Origin: Branchiibius hedensis
GTDB taxonomy: Bacteria; Actinomycetota; Actinomycetes; Actinomycetales; Dermatophilaceae
NCBI RefSeq assembly: GCF_900108585.1
Contig: NZ_UESZ01000001.1
Location: 1,302,001 to 1,366,000, forward strand
DNA: 64,000 bases
Direction of reading: 5' to 3'
The notes under the pieces were generated by a model. The model was not told the origin of the DNA, made no database searches, and was given only the letters and a program-made list of their open reading frames with translations. The position numbers and the translations under genes were made by a program. Of this stretch, positions 8,458-16,272 are shown one piece after another (positions within the stretch are counted from its first letter, which is position 1; each line of letters starts with the position of its first letter).

Positions 8458-9234
8458 TCAGGACTTGTTCTGCTGGGCCCGCCGGGCCGCCAACGCCGCC
8501 TTCTTGCGGGCCAGCTCTGCGTCCTCGATCGTGGCCGCCGCTTCCGGCGTCGGTGCCTTGCCGCCGAGCCGGGCCGGCAGGAACACGAGGTCATCCCCGG
8601 TCAGCGGCTCGTAGGCCTCCTGCACCTCGTGCAGCATCGTCTCCATGACCGTGTGAAGGCTCTTGGTCGCCGTGTCGGCGTCTTCGGAAGGATCGATCCA
8701 GATCGGTTCGCCGACCCGGACGGTGATCGGGATGTTGGTCCGGCCAAGACGCTTGGGGTGACCCTTGGTCCAGATCCGCTGCGACCCCCACACGATGAGC
8801 GGCAACACCGGCACCCCGGCCTCAGCCGCCATCCGAACAGCACCCGTCTTGAAGCCCCGCAGCTCGAACGATCGCGACACCGTGCCTTCGGGGAAGACTC
8901 CGATCAGTTCGCCGGCCCTGAGCGCCTTCACGGCCTCGTTATAGGCGCCGATCCCTGCCGATCGATCCACCGGAATGTGCTTCATCCCGCGCATCAACGG
9001 CCCGGAGATCTTGTGGTCGAAGACCTCCTGCTTGGCCATGAACCGGATCATCCGATGTTGGTCGAGCGCCGGATATCCGGCCAGCGCGAAGTCCATGTAG
9101 CCGATGTGGTTGAGCGCGATGACCGCGCCGCCCTTGCGCGGGATGTTCTCCGAACCGATCCGGGTGACCTTCAGACCCTGGGCCACAAAAGCCCCCTGCG
9201 CGATGCGGATGATGCTCCCGTAAAAAGGCTCCAT
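8458..9234 (-). CDS. plsC: 1-acyl-sn-glycerol-3-phosphate acyltransferase (PlsC type)
   Basis: Membrane-associated acyltransferase (258 residues) of phospholipid synthesis, expected to acylate lysophosphatidate or a related lysolipid. The NHxxxxD catalytic motif appears as NHIGYMD (about residues 42-48), with the FPEGT substrate motif about 70 residues later and VLPLIVWG beyond it. The C-terminus is charged and Ala-rich (ARKKAALAARRAQQ). The ATG at 9234 is preceded at 6 bp by TAAGCT, consistent with a leaderless message. The gene ends 34 bp before the RecQ-like gene on the same strand. Several paralogues are usual in actinobacteria, so which one this is cannot be fixed. Confidence 0.9.
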   Translation of the reverse strand: MEPFYGSIIRIAQGAFVAQGLKVTRIGSENIPRKGGAVIALNHIGYMDFALAGYPALDQHRMIRFMAKQEVFDHKISGPLMRGMKHIPVDRSAGIGAYNEAVKALRAGELIGVFPEGTVSRSFELRGFKTGAVRMAAEAGVPVLPLIVWGSQRIWTKGHPKRLGRTNIPITVRVGEPIWIDPSEDADTATKSLHTVMETMLHEVQEAYEPLTGDDLVFLPARLGGKAPTPEAAATIEDAELARKKAALAARRAQQNKS

Positions 9235-9240
9235 CCGACC

Positions 9241-9246
9241 AGCTTA
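9241..9246 (-). promoter_or_regulatory. Putative -10 of plsC (leaderless)
   Basis: TAAGCT on the minus strand, 6 bp before the ATG at 9234. No Shine-Dalgarno sequence is present. Confidence 0.45.
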
Positions 9247-9285
9247 GGCGGAATGCGCGCCCGGGTCGGGCGGGTTGCACTGTGC

Positions 9286-10293
9286 GTGAGCATCTCGTTG
9301 TCCGTCCTGGATCTGTCCCCCATTGCCTCCGGCCGAACCGGCGCCGACGCCCTCCGCGAAACCGTGCAGCTCGCCCAGGCCGCTGAGTCGTTCGGCTATC
9401 ACCGTTTCTGGGTCGCGGAGCATCACAACATCCCCAGCGTCGCGAGCAGCGCTCCCGTGATCATGATCGCGACCGTCGCCGACCACACCACGACGATCCG
9501 GGTGGGCGCGGGCGGGATCATGTTGCCCAACCACGCACCGTTGCAGGTGGCCGAGCAGTTCCGGGTCCTCGAGGCTTTGCACCCGGGCCGGATCGACCTC
9601 GGCCTGGGTCGCGCACCCGGGACCGACCAGCTGACCGCACTGGCGTTGCGCCGCAGCCGAGAAGCGCTGATGGCCAACGACTTTCCCCAGCAGTACGCCG
9701 AGTTGTTGGCGTACGTCGAGGGGTTCCCCACCGACCACCCGTTCGCCCCGATCTCAGCCCAACCGACCGACGTACCGTTGCCTCCGGTGTGGATCCTCGG
9801 ATCCAGCCTGTACGGCGCGCAGGCGGCTGCCGCGGCCGGTGTCGCCTTCGCGTACGCCGGGCATTTCGGCGAGGCGGACCCGCGCGAGGCGATGCAGATC
9901 TACCGCGAGGAGTTCCGACCGACCGGCAAACCGGGCGCTCTCACCCAGCCGCACAGCATGCTCGCGGTCGCCGCGATCGCGGCCGACAGCGAGCAGCGGG
10001 CGGCCGAGCTGCAACGTGCGGCCGCGTTGTCCATGGTGCGGTTGCGGCAGAACAAGCCCGGTCCGCTGCCCTCACCAGAGCAAGCCGCGGCGTACGACTG
10101 GACCCCGCTGGACGAGCAGATCGCGGCGAGTTTCGCCCGGTTCGCCACGGTCGGCACGCCCGAGCAGGTCGCCGAGGGGATCGCGCAGCGCGCGGCCGCC
10201 TGCGGAGCCGACGAGCTGATGATCACCACCAACGTGCACGACCCGGCCGAGCGGATCGCGTCGTACGAACTGCTGATGAAGGCCTGGAACTAG
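9286..10293 (+). CDS. LLM-class flavin-dependent oxidoreductase (bacterial luciferase-like)
   Basis: FMN-dependent monooxygenase-family protein of 335 residues. Typical features: the N-terminal strand SISLSVLDLSPI, the RFWVAEHHNIP segment, GAGGIMLPNHAPLQVAEQF and the glycine-rich LGLGRAPGTD. This is the subgroup often annotated as luciferase-like alkane or unspecified monooxygenase; the substrate cannot be assigned. The open frame continues far upstream, but that part is antisense to plsC. I chose the GTG at 9286 because the family fold begins there; an in-frame ATG at 9253 is possible. It abuts the convergent ldh end to end. Confidence 0.88.
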   Translation: MSISLSVLDLSPIASGRTGADALRETVQLAQAAESFGYHRFWVAEHHNIPSVASSAPVIMIATVADHTTTIRVGAGGIMLPNHAPLQVAEQFRVLEALHPGRIDLGLGRAPGTDQLTALALRRSREALMANDFPQQYAELLAYVEGFPTDHPFAPISAQPTDVPLPPVWILGSSLYGAQAAAAAGVAFAYAGHFGEADPREAMQIYREEFRPTGKPGALTQPHSMLAVAAIAADSEQRAAELQRAAALSMVRLRQNKPGPLPSPEQAAAYDWTPLDEQIAASFARFATVGTPEQVAEGIAQRAAACGADELMITTNVHDPAERIASYELLMKAWN

Positions 10294-11250
10294 CTACAGC
10301 CCGAACTGCTCGATCGTCGCGCGCAGCGCGCGGGCCGAGGCCAGCAGGCCGGCTTCTTCCTCGTCGCTGATCGGGGTGTCCAGGCGCATGTCGCAGCCGC
10401 GCCGGTCGACGATCGAGGGCAGCGACAGACAGACCTCGCCGATCCCGTGGAAGCCGGTGGCCAGCGTGGACACCGGCAGGATCCGGCGTTCATCGCCGAG
10501 GATCGCCTCGACGATGCGGGTGGTGGCCAGGCCGATGGCATAGTTGGTCGCGCCCTTGCCCTCGATGATCTGGTACGCCGAGTGGACCACCTCGTGCGCG
10601 ATCCGCTCCCGGACCGTTTCATCGACCGGCGCGTAGCCTGGCATCGGCGTCCAATCCAGCAGCGGCAGACCGCCGATCGTGGCCGTCGACCACAGCGGGA
10701 TCTCCGAATCGCCATGCTCACCAGCGATATACGCGTGCACGTTCTGCACCGCCACGCCGGTGGCCTGGGCGATCAGGTAGCGCAGCCGGGAGGAGTCCAG
10801 CACGGTGCCGGAACCGAAGAGCTGGTTGGGCGGCAGGCCGGTGGTCTTCAGGGCCGCGTAGGTCACGACGTCGACCGGGTTGGTGACCATGATGATGATC
10901 GCCTTGGGCGCCACGGACACGAGGTCCGGGAGCACCTGCTGCGCGAGTTTGATGGTGGTCTCGGCCAGTTCGAGACGACTCTGCCCCGGCTTCTGTTTGG
11001 CGCCGGCGGTGAAGACGATGACGTCGGAGTCGGCGCACACCGAGGCGTCGGTGCCGCCGATGATGTCGGCTGCCGGGTTGAACTCCGAGCCGTGCGCGAG
11101 GTCCAGGACCTCCGCATCGACCTTCGCCTTGTTGATGTCCATGAGGGCGACGGTGCGCGCCGCACCGCGAGTCAGGAGGGCGTACGCCGTGGTGGCGCCG
11201 ACCGCGCCCGCACCGATGACCGAGACTTTGCTGCCCTGGATGGGGTTCAT
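10294..11250 (-). CDS. ldh: L-lactate dehydrogenase
   Basis: NAD-dependent lactate/malate dehydrogenase family enzyme of 318 residues that interconverts pyruvate and L-lactate. The Rossmann loop is VIGAGAVGATTAYALL. The substrate loop is KQKPGQSRLEL, with Gln rather than Arg at the specificity position, favouring lactate over malate dehydrogenase. The catalytic His sits in IAGEHGDSEIPLWS, and VTNPVD and GTVLDSSRLR are also present. The ATG at 11250 has GGAG closely upstream. It diverges from the HipA-like operon with a 43-bp gap. Confidence 0.93.
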   Translation of the reverse strand: MNPIQGSKVSVIGAGAVGATTAYALLTRGAARTVALMDINKAKVDAEVLDLAHGSEFNPAADIIGGTDASVCADSDVIVFTAGAKQKPGQSRLELAETTIKLAQQVLPDLVSVAPKAIIIMVTNPVDVVTYAALKTTGLPPNQLFGSGTVLDSSRLRYLIAQATGVAVQNVHAYIAGEHGDSEIPLWSTATIGGLPLLDWTPMPGYAPVDETVRERIAHEVVHSAYQIIEGKGATNYAIGLATTRIVEAILGDERRILPVSTLATGFHGIGEVCLSLPSIVDRRGCDMRLDTPISDEEEAGLLASARALRATIEQFGL

Positions 11251-11280
11251 GGCTCCATCTTGTCGGGTCCGCCGCCTCGA

Positions 11281-11286
11281 TAGGCT
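11281..11286 (+). promoter_or_regulatory. Putative -10 of the HipA-like operon (leaderless)
   Basis: TAGGCT ends 7 bp before the GTG at 11294, with no Shine-Dalgarno sequence. It would drive the four overlapping genes up to 13548. Confidence 0.45.
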
Positions 11287-11293
11287 CATAGGT

Positions 11294-12061
11294 GTGTTGC
11301 CCACCGCCCGCGCGATTCGTTACGTAACGCCACTGCGCGAGGGTGGCTCGCTGCCCGGCGTGGTCGAAGCCGACGATGACGGCACATGGGTCCTGAAGTT
11401 CCGCGGCGCCGGTCAGGGCCTGAAGGTGCTGGTCGCCGAGGTCATCGTCGGTGAGCTCGGCCGGGCGCTGGGCATCCGCGTGCCGGCCCTCAAAGCCATC
11501 GAGTTGCCGTCCCCCATCGCCAAGTACGAGGCCGACGAGGAGGTCCAGGACCTGCTCACCGCGAGTGTCGGGTTGAACCTGGGCGTCGACCTGCTGCCGG
11601 GTGCGTTCGGGTACGACGGGTCCGCGCCTCCCCCGGCCGCGGTAGCCGCCGAGATCCTCTGGCTGGACGCGTTCACTGCAAACATCGACCGGACCCCGCG
11701 GAATCCGAATCTGCTTGTGTGGCATGGCGAAACGTGGTGTATCGACCACGGTGCCGCGCTCTACTTCCAGCACGCCTGGCCCACCCGCGCGCCGTCGCCG
11801 TCCCGGTTCGCCGAGCAGCCCTATGACGCCGAGAGCCACATCCTGCGACCGATCGCGCGGGATGTGGCGGGGACCCATGCGCGCCTGTCCGCGTTGGTGA
11901 CACCCTCTCTGCTGGCGGAGGTGGTCGACCTCGTGCCCGAAGAGTGGTTGGAGACCACCGAATGGCTGCCGTCGGCGGCCAGTGTCCGATCGGCGTACGT
12001 CGATCATCTCCTTGCGCGGGTAGCGAACCCGGCCGCGTGGCTGCCCGGGGACCTGCCGTGA
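11294..12061 (+). CDS. HipA-like protein kinase (HipA_2 type)
   Basis: Protein of 255 residues resembling the compact HipA-like kinase family. The N-lobe has YVTPLREGGSLPG and the nucleotide-binding WVLKFRGAGQG. The C-lobe has a catalytic-loop-like DAFTANIDRTPRNPN, with the Asp and Asn pair expected of HipA/PI3K-fold kinases, and then IDHGAALYF in the place of the metal-binding DFG-like motif. It lacks the extra N-terminal domain of classical HipA toxins and no HipB-like antitoxin is adjacent. It overlaps the DUF3037 gene by 4 bp (GTGA), a pairing I recall as common. The phosphorylation target is unknown. Confidence 0.8.
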   Translation: MLPTARAIRYVTPLREGGSLPGVVEADDDGTWVLKFRGAGQGLKVLVAEVIVGELGRALGIRVPALKAIELPSPIAKYEADEEVQDLLTASVGLNLGVDLLPGAFGYDGSAPPPAAVAAEILWLDAFTANIDRTPRNPNLLVWHGETWCIDHGAALYFQHAWPTRAPSPSRFAEQPYDAESHILRPIARDVAGTHARLSALVTPSLLAEVVDLVPEEWLETTEWLPSAASVRSAYVDHLLARVANPAAWLPGDLP

Positions 12062-12435
12062 GGTACGGCTACCAATACGTGGTCCTGCGCTACGTGCCCG
12101 CGGTGGAGCGGGAGGAGTTCGTCAACGTCGGTGTCGTCCTCTACGCCCAACTGGCGGACTTCCTCGGCGTGGCGTACTCGCTGGATGCTCCACGTCTGCA
12201 AGCCTTTTCGCCGGCTGTGGACCTGCCCGCGCTGACTCAGTCGCTTGCCGCGTTGGAGCGGGTGTGCGAGGACGATCCGCCACCGGGCTTGCCGCAGCAC
12301 GCCAAGCCCGGGCAGCGGTTCGGCTGGTTGTCGGCGCCGCGCAGCACTGTCCTGCAGCCGGGGCCGGTGCACGGCGGCGTCACGGCCGACCCCGCGGCCG
12401 AACTCCAGCGGCTGTTGGCGAAACTGGTGACATGA
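12058..12435 (+). CDS. DUF3037 protein
   Basis: Small protein of 125 residues beginning YGYQYVVLRYVP, then REEFVNVGVVLYA, the signature of DUF3037. Its function is unknown. It starts inside the stop codon of the HipA-like gene and its stop overlaps the next ATG (ATGA), so translation is probably coupled on both sides. Stable pairing with HipA-like kinases suggests it is a partner or regulator of the kinase (inference). Confidence 0.8.
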   Translation: MRYGYQYVVLRYVPAVEREEFVNVGVVLYAQLADFLGVAYSLDAPRLQAFSPAVDLPALTQSLAALERVCEDDPPPGLPQHAKPGQRFGWLSAPRSTVLQPGPVHGGVTADPAAELQRLLAKLVT

Positions 12436-12971
12436 CGTCACTGGTCTGGCAGCCCGCCACTTCCGCACCCTCGTTGATGGCGCCCTCGACGGCAACCGCC
12501 GTCGCTGCGCTGGACTTCGCCGACGAGGTCGAGGCCGTGTCGATCGACCCGGCGATCAGCGACACCGCTGCGCTCGTCGAGGCGACCGGTATGGATCTGG
12601 CTGACTCCGCGAACTGTGTGATCGTGGCCGGCAAGCGCGATGGCGTCGAGCGCGTGGCTGCCCTGTTGGTCCTCGCTACCACCCGCGCGGACATCAACAA
12701 CGTCGTCCGGCGGCACCTGGACGTGCGCAAGATCTCCTTCATGCCAATGGACGACGCGGTGACCCGAACGCAGATGGAGTACGGCGGCATCACCCCGATC
12801 GGACTTCCGGATGACTGGCCGCTTCTGGTGGATTCCGCTGTGCTGCAGCGTGCTTCGATCGTCATCGGTTCGGGGATTCGGGCAGGCAAGTTGCGAATGC
12901 CGGGCGCTCGCGCCGCGGAGCTCGCGAACGTCACGGTCATCGACGGCATGGCCCGGGTCGTCGATGCGTGA
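12432..12971 (+). CDS. YbaK/EbsC-family aminoacyl-tRNA deacylase
   Basis: Protein of 179 residues with the YbaK/ProRS-editing-domain fold. Typical segments: DSANCVIVAGKRDGVERVAALLV, which includes the conserved Lys, and the late VRKISFMPMDDAV...TQMEYGGITPIGLP block with the GGITP loop that lines the editing pocket. Relatives hydrolyse mischarged aminoacyl-tRNAs (for example Cys-tRNAPro). The precise substrate cannot be told. Start and stop both overlap neighbours by a few bases. Confidence 0.85.
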   Translation: MTSLVWQPATSAPSLMAPSTATAVAALDFADEVEAVSIDPAISDTAALVEATGMDLADSANCVIVAGKRDGVERVAALLVLATTRADINNVVRRHLDVRKISFMPMDDAVTRTQMEYGGITPIGLPDDWPLLVDSAVLQRASIVIGSGIRAGKLRMPGARAAELANVTVIDGMARVVDA

Positions 12972-13548
12972 GACGGTCCGGTCGGCGGTGGCCGCGATCG
13001 CACCCATCGACGTACTGGCCGGAGAACACATCCGCGACGCGTTGACCTGGATCGACAGCGGCGCGGACCTGTTCCGCGTCGAACGACCAGCGACCCCCTC
13101 CCCGCACCTCGTGTCCTACTTCGTCCCGATCGACACCACGCGACGAACGCTGCTACTCGAGGAGCATCTGCGGTCGGGTCTCTGGCTGCCACCCGGCGGT
13201 CACGTGGAGGTCGACGAAGACCCGCGGGACGCCGTACGTCGGGAATGTCTGGAGGAGTTGGGAGTTGAGGCGAGGTTCCTCGCGGCCGGCCCCTTGCTGG
13301 TGACCATCACGGACACCACCCGCGAGGTCCACACCGACGTCAGTCTCTGGTACGCGATCGCGCTCAGCCAGGACGAGCCGATGCGGATCGACACGCGGGA
13401 GATGGCGAGCGTGCGGTGGTTCTCGTTCGCGGAGGCGACGGGCCTGGATCCGATGACGACCGACCCGCATCTCGCCCGTTTCGTCAGCGCTATCGACGGC
13501 CTTCTCGCAGTCACTGAGGAGAGTGCATTTCTGCGGACGAACGGCTGA
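12964..13548 (+). CDS. NUDIX hydrolase
   Basis: Protein of 194 residues with a complete NUDIX box, GHVEVDE followed after seven residues by RECLEELGV (GX5EX7REUXEEXGU). It should hydrolyse a nucleoside diphosphate linked to another group; the substrate is unknown. The ATG at 12964 overlaps the preceding gene by 8 bp. It is the last gene of the operon and faces a small membrane protein gene 48 bp away. Confidence 0.88.
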   Translation: MRETVRSAVAAIAPIDVLAGEHIRDALTWIDSGADLFRVERPATPSPHLVSYFVPIDTTRRTLLLEEHLRSGLWLPPGGHVEVDEDPRDAVRRECLEELGVEARFLAAGPLLVTITDTTREVHTDVSLWYAIALSQDEPMRIDTREMASVRWFSFAEATGLDPMTTDPHLARFVSAIDGLLAVTEESAFLRTNG

Positions 13549-13573
13549 GTCAGCATCCCTCAGAAGGCGCGTT

Positions 13574-13589
13574 GCCCGCCGAATCGGGC
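13574..13589. terminator. Weak hairpin between convergent genes
   Basis: GCCCG, a 6-base loop, then CGGGC, in the 48-bp gap between the NUDIX gene and the convergent membrane-protein gene. There is no U-tract, so its role as a terminator is uncertain. Confidence 0.25.
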
Positions 13590-13596
13590 TCGCCCG

Positions 13597-13788
13597 TTAG
13601 CCGCCTCGCACAATGGTGGCGATGGCCATCCCGAAGACACCGGCACCGAGGATGAGCGGCACCGCACCGATTCTGCGGCCTGACGGCAGGCTGATGAACA
13701 CCAGACCCAGGCCGATGAGCAGTACTCCTATGACCAAGAGAATCCACACCTCGGGTCTGCGCAGCTGTTTGCCTGCCTCACCTTTCAT
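13597..13788 (-). CDS. Small two-helix membrane protein (hypothetical)
   Basis: Protein of 63 residues with a basic N-terminus (MKGEAGKQLRRPE) and two hydrophobic segments, WILLVIGVLLIGLGLVFI and VPLILGAGVFGMAIATIV, joined by a short SLPSGRRIG loop. No domain is recognised. The longer open frame upstream overlaps the next gene, so the ATG at 13788 is preferred. Confidence 0.6.
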   Translation of the reverse strand: MKGEAGKQLRRPEVWILLVIGVLLIGLGLVFISLPSGRRIGAVPLILGAGVFGMAIATIVRGG

Positions 13789-13792
13789 GCGA

Positions 13793-14656
13793 TCACTCTG
13801 GCACGCCGTTGGCGTTACGAACGCGCACCAAACGCTGCCGGTCCAACGTGGCGACGATGCCGCGGCCACCGTGCCGCCCGGCATACCAGGCTGCGGTCGG
13901 TCCACACTGGCCGCCGATCTCGTGGATGCGTGACCCGCGCGCCCGCCAGCGGCAGGTGCCGTCGTTCAAGCGCAGGGTGAAACCGGCGGCGTCGTAGCTG
14001 ATCTCGGCGCCCACAGCGCGCCACGGGTGCCGGGCGAGTGTCCACCAGAAAGGGCACACCCGCACAACCGCGACGACGGACCACCAGAACAGAAACAGCA
14101 CCGCGGTCATGATCACGACCAGAAACTGCTCAGGTACGACGATCGTGTCGCCCATGTCGTTGATCCACCAGGTGCCGGCAACGTAGGCCAGCGTCGTGGC
14201 CACCAGGAGAGGAAGGAACGCGGACACCGACCGACGGATCAGCCAGCGGATCGTCCGGCTGTCCCGCATCGCGGCTGCACGGTCGTCGGGTCGGCGCAGT
14301 GTTGCAAACGCGTCGAAGATGCCGGGGTCGGGCACCGGAAGGCTCCGTGCCTGCAGTACGTCCAACTCCTCTGGCGAATACCAGCGAATCGACAGGCCTG
14401 CCAGTTCGGCGTTCAGGTCTGGCCAGTTCTCGACGTCGACGTACGCCGGAGCATCCGGCACTCTCAGCGGTGCCAGCGGGGCGAAACCCAACGTCAGGGA
14501 AGGCTCCTCGAAACCTTCGGCGATGAATTCCGGATCCGGCGCGTCGTACTCGACGAGGGCCACCCAACCGGTCCAGCAACCGGAGCCGACCAGCCCGGCG
14601 AATTGCTCTCGTCCGGCGGCCACCGCTGCCGGCGTCGGCGCCCATTGATCACTCAT
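13793..14656 (-). CDS. Membrane protein of unknown function
   Basis: Protein of 287 residues. The first 165 or so are soluble, Pro/Glu-rich and predicted cytoplasmic. Two adjacent membrane segments follow (around SAFLPLLVATTLAYVAGTWW and FLVVIMTAVLFLFWWSVVAV). The C-terminal part contains SYDAAGFTLRLNDGTCRWRA, which looks like a PH-like beta domain, but I do not recognise the family. The ATG at 14656 overlaps the TrmH gene by 8 bp, so the two are probably co-translated. Confidence 0.7.
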   Translation of the reverse strand: MSDQWAPTPAAVAAGREQFAGLVGSGCWTGWVALVEYDAPDPEFIAEGFEEPSLTLGFAPLAPLRVPDAPAYVDVENWPDLNAELAGLSIRWYSPEELDVLQARSLPVPDPGIFDAFATLRRPDDRAAAMRDSRTIRWLIRRSVSAFLPLLVATTLAYVAGTWWINDMGDTIVVPEQFLVVIMTAVLFLFWWSVVAVVRVCPFWWTLARHPWRAVGAEISYDAAGFTLRLNDGTCRWRARGSRIHEIGGQCGPTAAWYAGRHGGRGIVATLDRQRLVRVRNANGVPE

Positions 14657-15455
14657 CGAGGACCCGTAGGGCCCAGGCGGCGACCGCCGTCGCGGCGGCC
14701 ACGTTGAGCGAGTCCACTCCCCCGCGCATCGGGATCGTGACGACCAGATCGCTGGCCGCCAGGGTGGCCGGGGACAGTCCGTCGCCTTCCGTGCCGACCA
14801 CCAATGCCAACCGCGACAGCGGCCCGGCGGCCAGGGCATCCAGTGACACGGCGTCGTCAGCAAGGGCGAACGACGCCACGGTCCAGCCGTCCTGCTGCAA
14901 CGACGGGACAACACCCGGCCACGGATCGATCCGGGTCCACGGCACTTGAAACACCGTGCCCATCGACACCCGAATAGCCCTGCGGTAGAGCGGATCCGCA
15001 CACCGCGGCGTCACCAGCACCGCGTCCATTCCCAGCGCTGCCGCCGACCGGAAGATCGCGCCGACGTTGGTGTGATCGACGATGTCCTCACAGATCAGCA
15101 CCCGGCGCGCGCCGGACAACACGTCGTCAACAGAAGGCAACGTCGGCCGGTGCATCGACGCCAACGCGCCGCGGTGCAGATGGAACCCGGTCATCTTCCG
15201 GATCACTTCAGGTGATGCGACGTAGACCGGCGCGTCCGTCGACGAAACGACGTCGGCCATGTCCCCCAGCCAGCGCTCGGCCATCAGGAACGATCGCGGC
15301 TCGTGACCGGCCGCCAGCGCCCGCCGGATCACCTTCTCGGACTCGGCGATGTAGAGCCCCGAAGCCGGTTCGAGGATCCGGCGCAGCGCGACGTCGGTCA
15401 GCGAGAAGTAGTCGCGGACCCGTTCATCACCCGGATCATCGATCCAGTTGACCAT
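14649..15455 (-). CDS. TrmH/SpoU-family RNA methyltransferase
   Basis: SPOUT-fold 2'-O-ribose methyltransferase of 268 residues. The three SpoU motifs are clear: NVGAIFRSAAALGMDAVLV, LVVGTEGDGLS and IPMRGGVDSLNVAAA, the last two forming the trefoil knot that binds S-adenosylmethionine. The N-terminal 110 residues form an RNA-binding-type substrate domain. Whether the target is rRNA or tRNA is not evident. The start codon overlaps the stop of the ABC ATPase gene by one base (TGATG). Confidence 0.9.
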   Translation of the reverse strand: MVNWIDDPGDERVRDYFSLTDVALRRILEPASGLYIAESEKVIRRALAAGHEPRSFLMAERWLGDMADVVSSTDAPVYVASPEVIRKMTGFHLHRGALASMHRPTLPSVDDVLSGARRVLICEDIVDHTNVGAIFRSAAALGMDAVLVTPRCADPLYRRAIRVSMGTVFQVPWTRIDPWPGVVPSLQQDGWTVASFALADDAVSLDALAAGPLSRLALVVGTEGDGLSPATLAASDLVVTIPMRGGVDSLNVAAATAVAAWALRVLDE

Positions 15456-16240
15456 CAGGTCGCGGAACGGGCCGCGTACCGGTCACCATGCCGGTCCAGC
15501 ACCAGCGGCATCCCGAATGTGGCGCCCAGATTCTCGGCCGTCAGTGTCTCGTCGATCTGACCGGCCACCACGACCGAACCTTCGCGCAGCATCAACACAT
15601 CGGTGAACCCCGGCGGGATCTCCTCGACGTGGTGGGTGACCATCACGATGGCCGGTGCGTAGACGTCCTGCGCGATCTCTCCGAGTCGCCGCACCAGGTC
15701 TTCGCGGCCGCCGAGATCCATTCCAGCGGTGGGTTCGTCGAGGATCAACAGTTCCGGGTCGACCATCAGCGCCCGAGCGATCTGCACCCGCTTGCGCTCA
15801 CCCTCGCTCAACGTCCCGAACGTCCGGTCCACCAGATGCGCGGCGCCCATCAGGTCCAGCAACTCGACGGCGCGCCCGTGGTCCAGGTCGTCGTACGACT
15901 CCCGCCAACGGCCCACGACGCCGTACGACGCGGTCACCACCACGTCGCCCACCCGCTCGTCGTTCGGGATGCGACTGGCCAGGGCCGCCGATGCGATGCC
16001 GATGCGTGGCCGCAACTCGAACACGTCGACCTTGCCCAACTGCTCATCCAGCACCCGGGCGACCCCGGACGTCGGGTGCATCTGGGCCGCCGCGATCTGC
16101 ATCATGGTCGTTTTGCCGGCGCCGTTCGGGCCGAGAATGATCCACCGTTCGCCCTCGTCGACACCCCAGGTGACCTTGTCCAGCAGCTTCCGGCCGCTAC
16201 GGACAATGGTCACCTCGTCGAAATCGAGCACGTCACCCAT
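15455..16240 (-). CDS. ABC transporter ATP-binding protein
   Basis: ABC ATPase of 261 residues: Walker A GPNGAGKTT, signature LSEGERKRVQIARAL, Walker B LLILDEPTAGMD and switch His in MVTHHVEEIPPGFT. The EEIPPGFTD segment and the lack of any permease nearby fit the ModF/YlmA-like group of stand-alone ATPases rather than a classical importer. I start at the ATG at 16240 because TAACCT lies 7 bp upstream. It heads a minus-strand run with TrmH and two membrane proteins. Confidence 0.88.
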   Translation of the reverse strand: MGDVLDFDEVTIVRSGRKLLDKVTWGVDEGERWIILGPNGAGKTTMMQIAAAQMHPTSGVARVLDEQLGKVDVFELRPRIGIASAALASRIPNDERVGDVVVTASYGVVGRWRESYDDLDHGRAVELLDLMGAAHLVDRTFGTLSEGERKRVQIARALMVDPELLILDEPTAGMDLGGREDLVRRLGEIAQDVYAPAIVMVTHHVEEIPPGFTDVLMLREGSVVVAGQIDETLTAENLGATFGMPLVLDRHGDRYAARSAT

Positions 16241-16247
16241 GCCCCCG

Positions 16248-16253
16248 AGGTTA
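16248..16253 (-). promoter_or_regulatory. Putative -10 of the ABC-TrmH operon (leaderless)
   Basis: TAACCT on the minus strand, 7 bp before the ATG at 16240. It is back to back with the TACGAT of the divergent gene. Confidence 0.4.
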
Positions 16254-16259
16254 GCCACC

Positions 16260-16265
16260 TACGAT
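16260..16265 (+). promoter_or_regulatory. Putative -10 of the gene at 16273 (leaderless)
   Basis: TACGAT ends 7 bp before the ATG at 16273. Both divergent genes share a 32-bp gap that has room for no 5' leader. Confidence 0.45.
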
Positions 16266-16272
16266 CGTGGGG

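Noticed and set aside
8269-9285. Upstream extension of the LLM oxidoreductase frame
   Set aside because: It is antisense to plsC and the RecQ gene; the protein fold begins at 9286.
11294-12435. HipA-like/DUF3037 pair as a classical hipBA toxin-antitoxin
   Set aside because: No HipB-like helix-turn-helix antitoxin is present and the kinase lacks the HipA N-terminal domain; kept only as a hypothesis of a kinase-partner unit.
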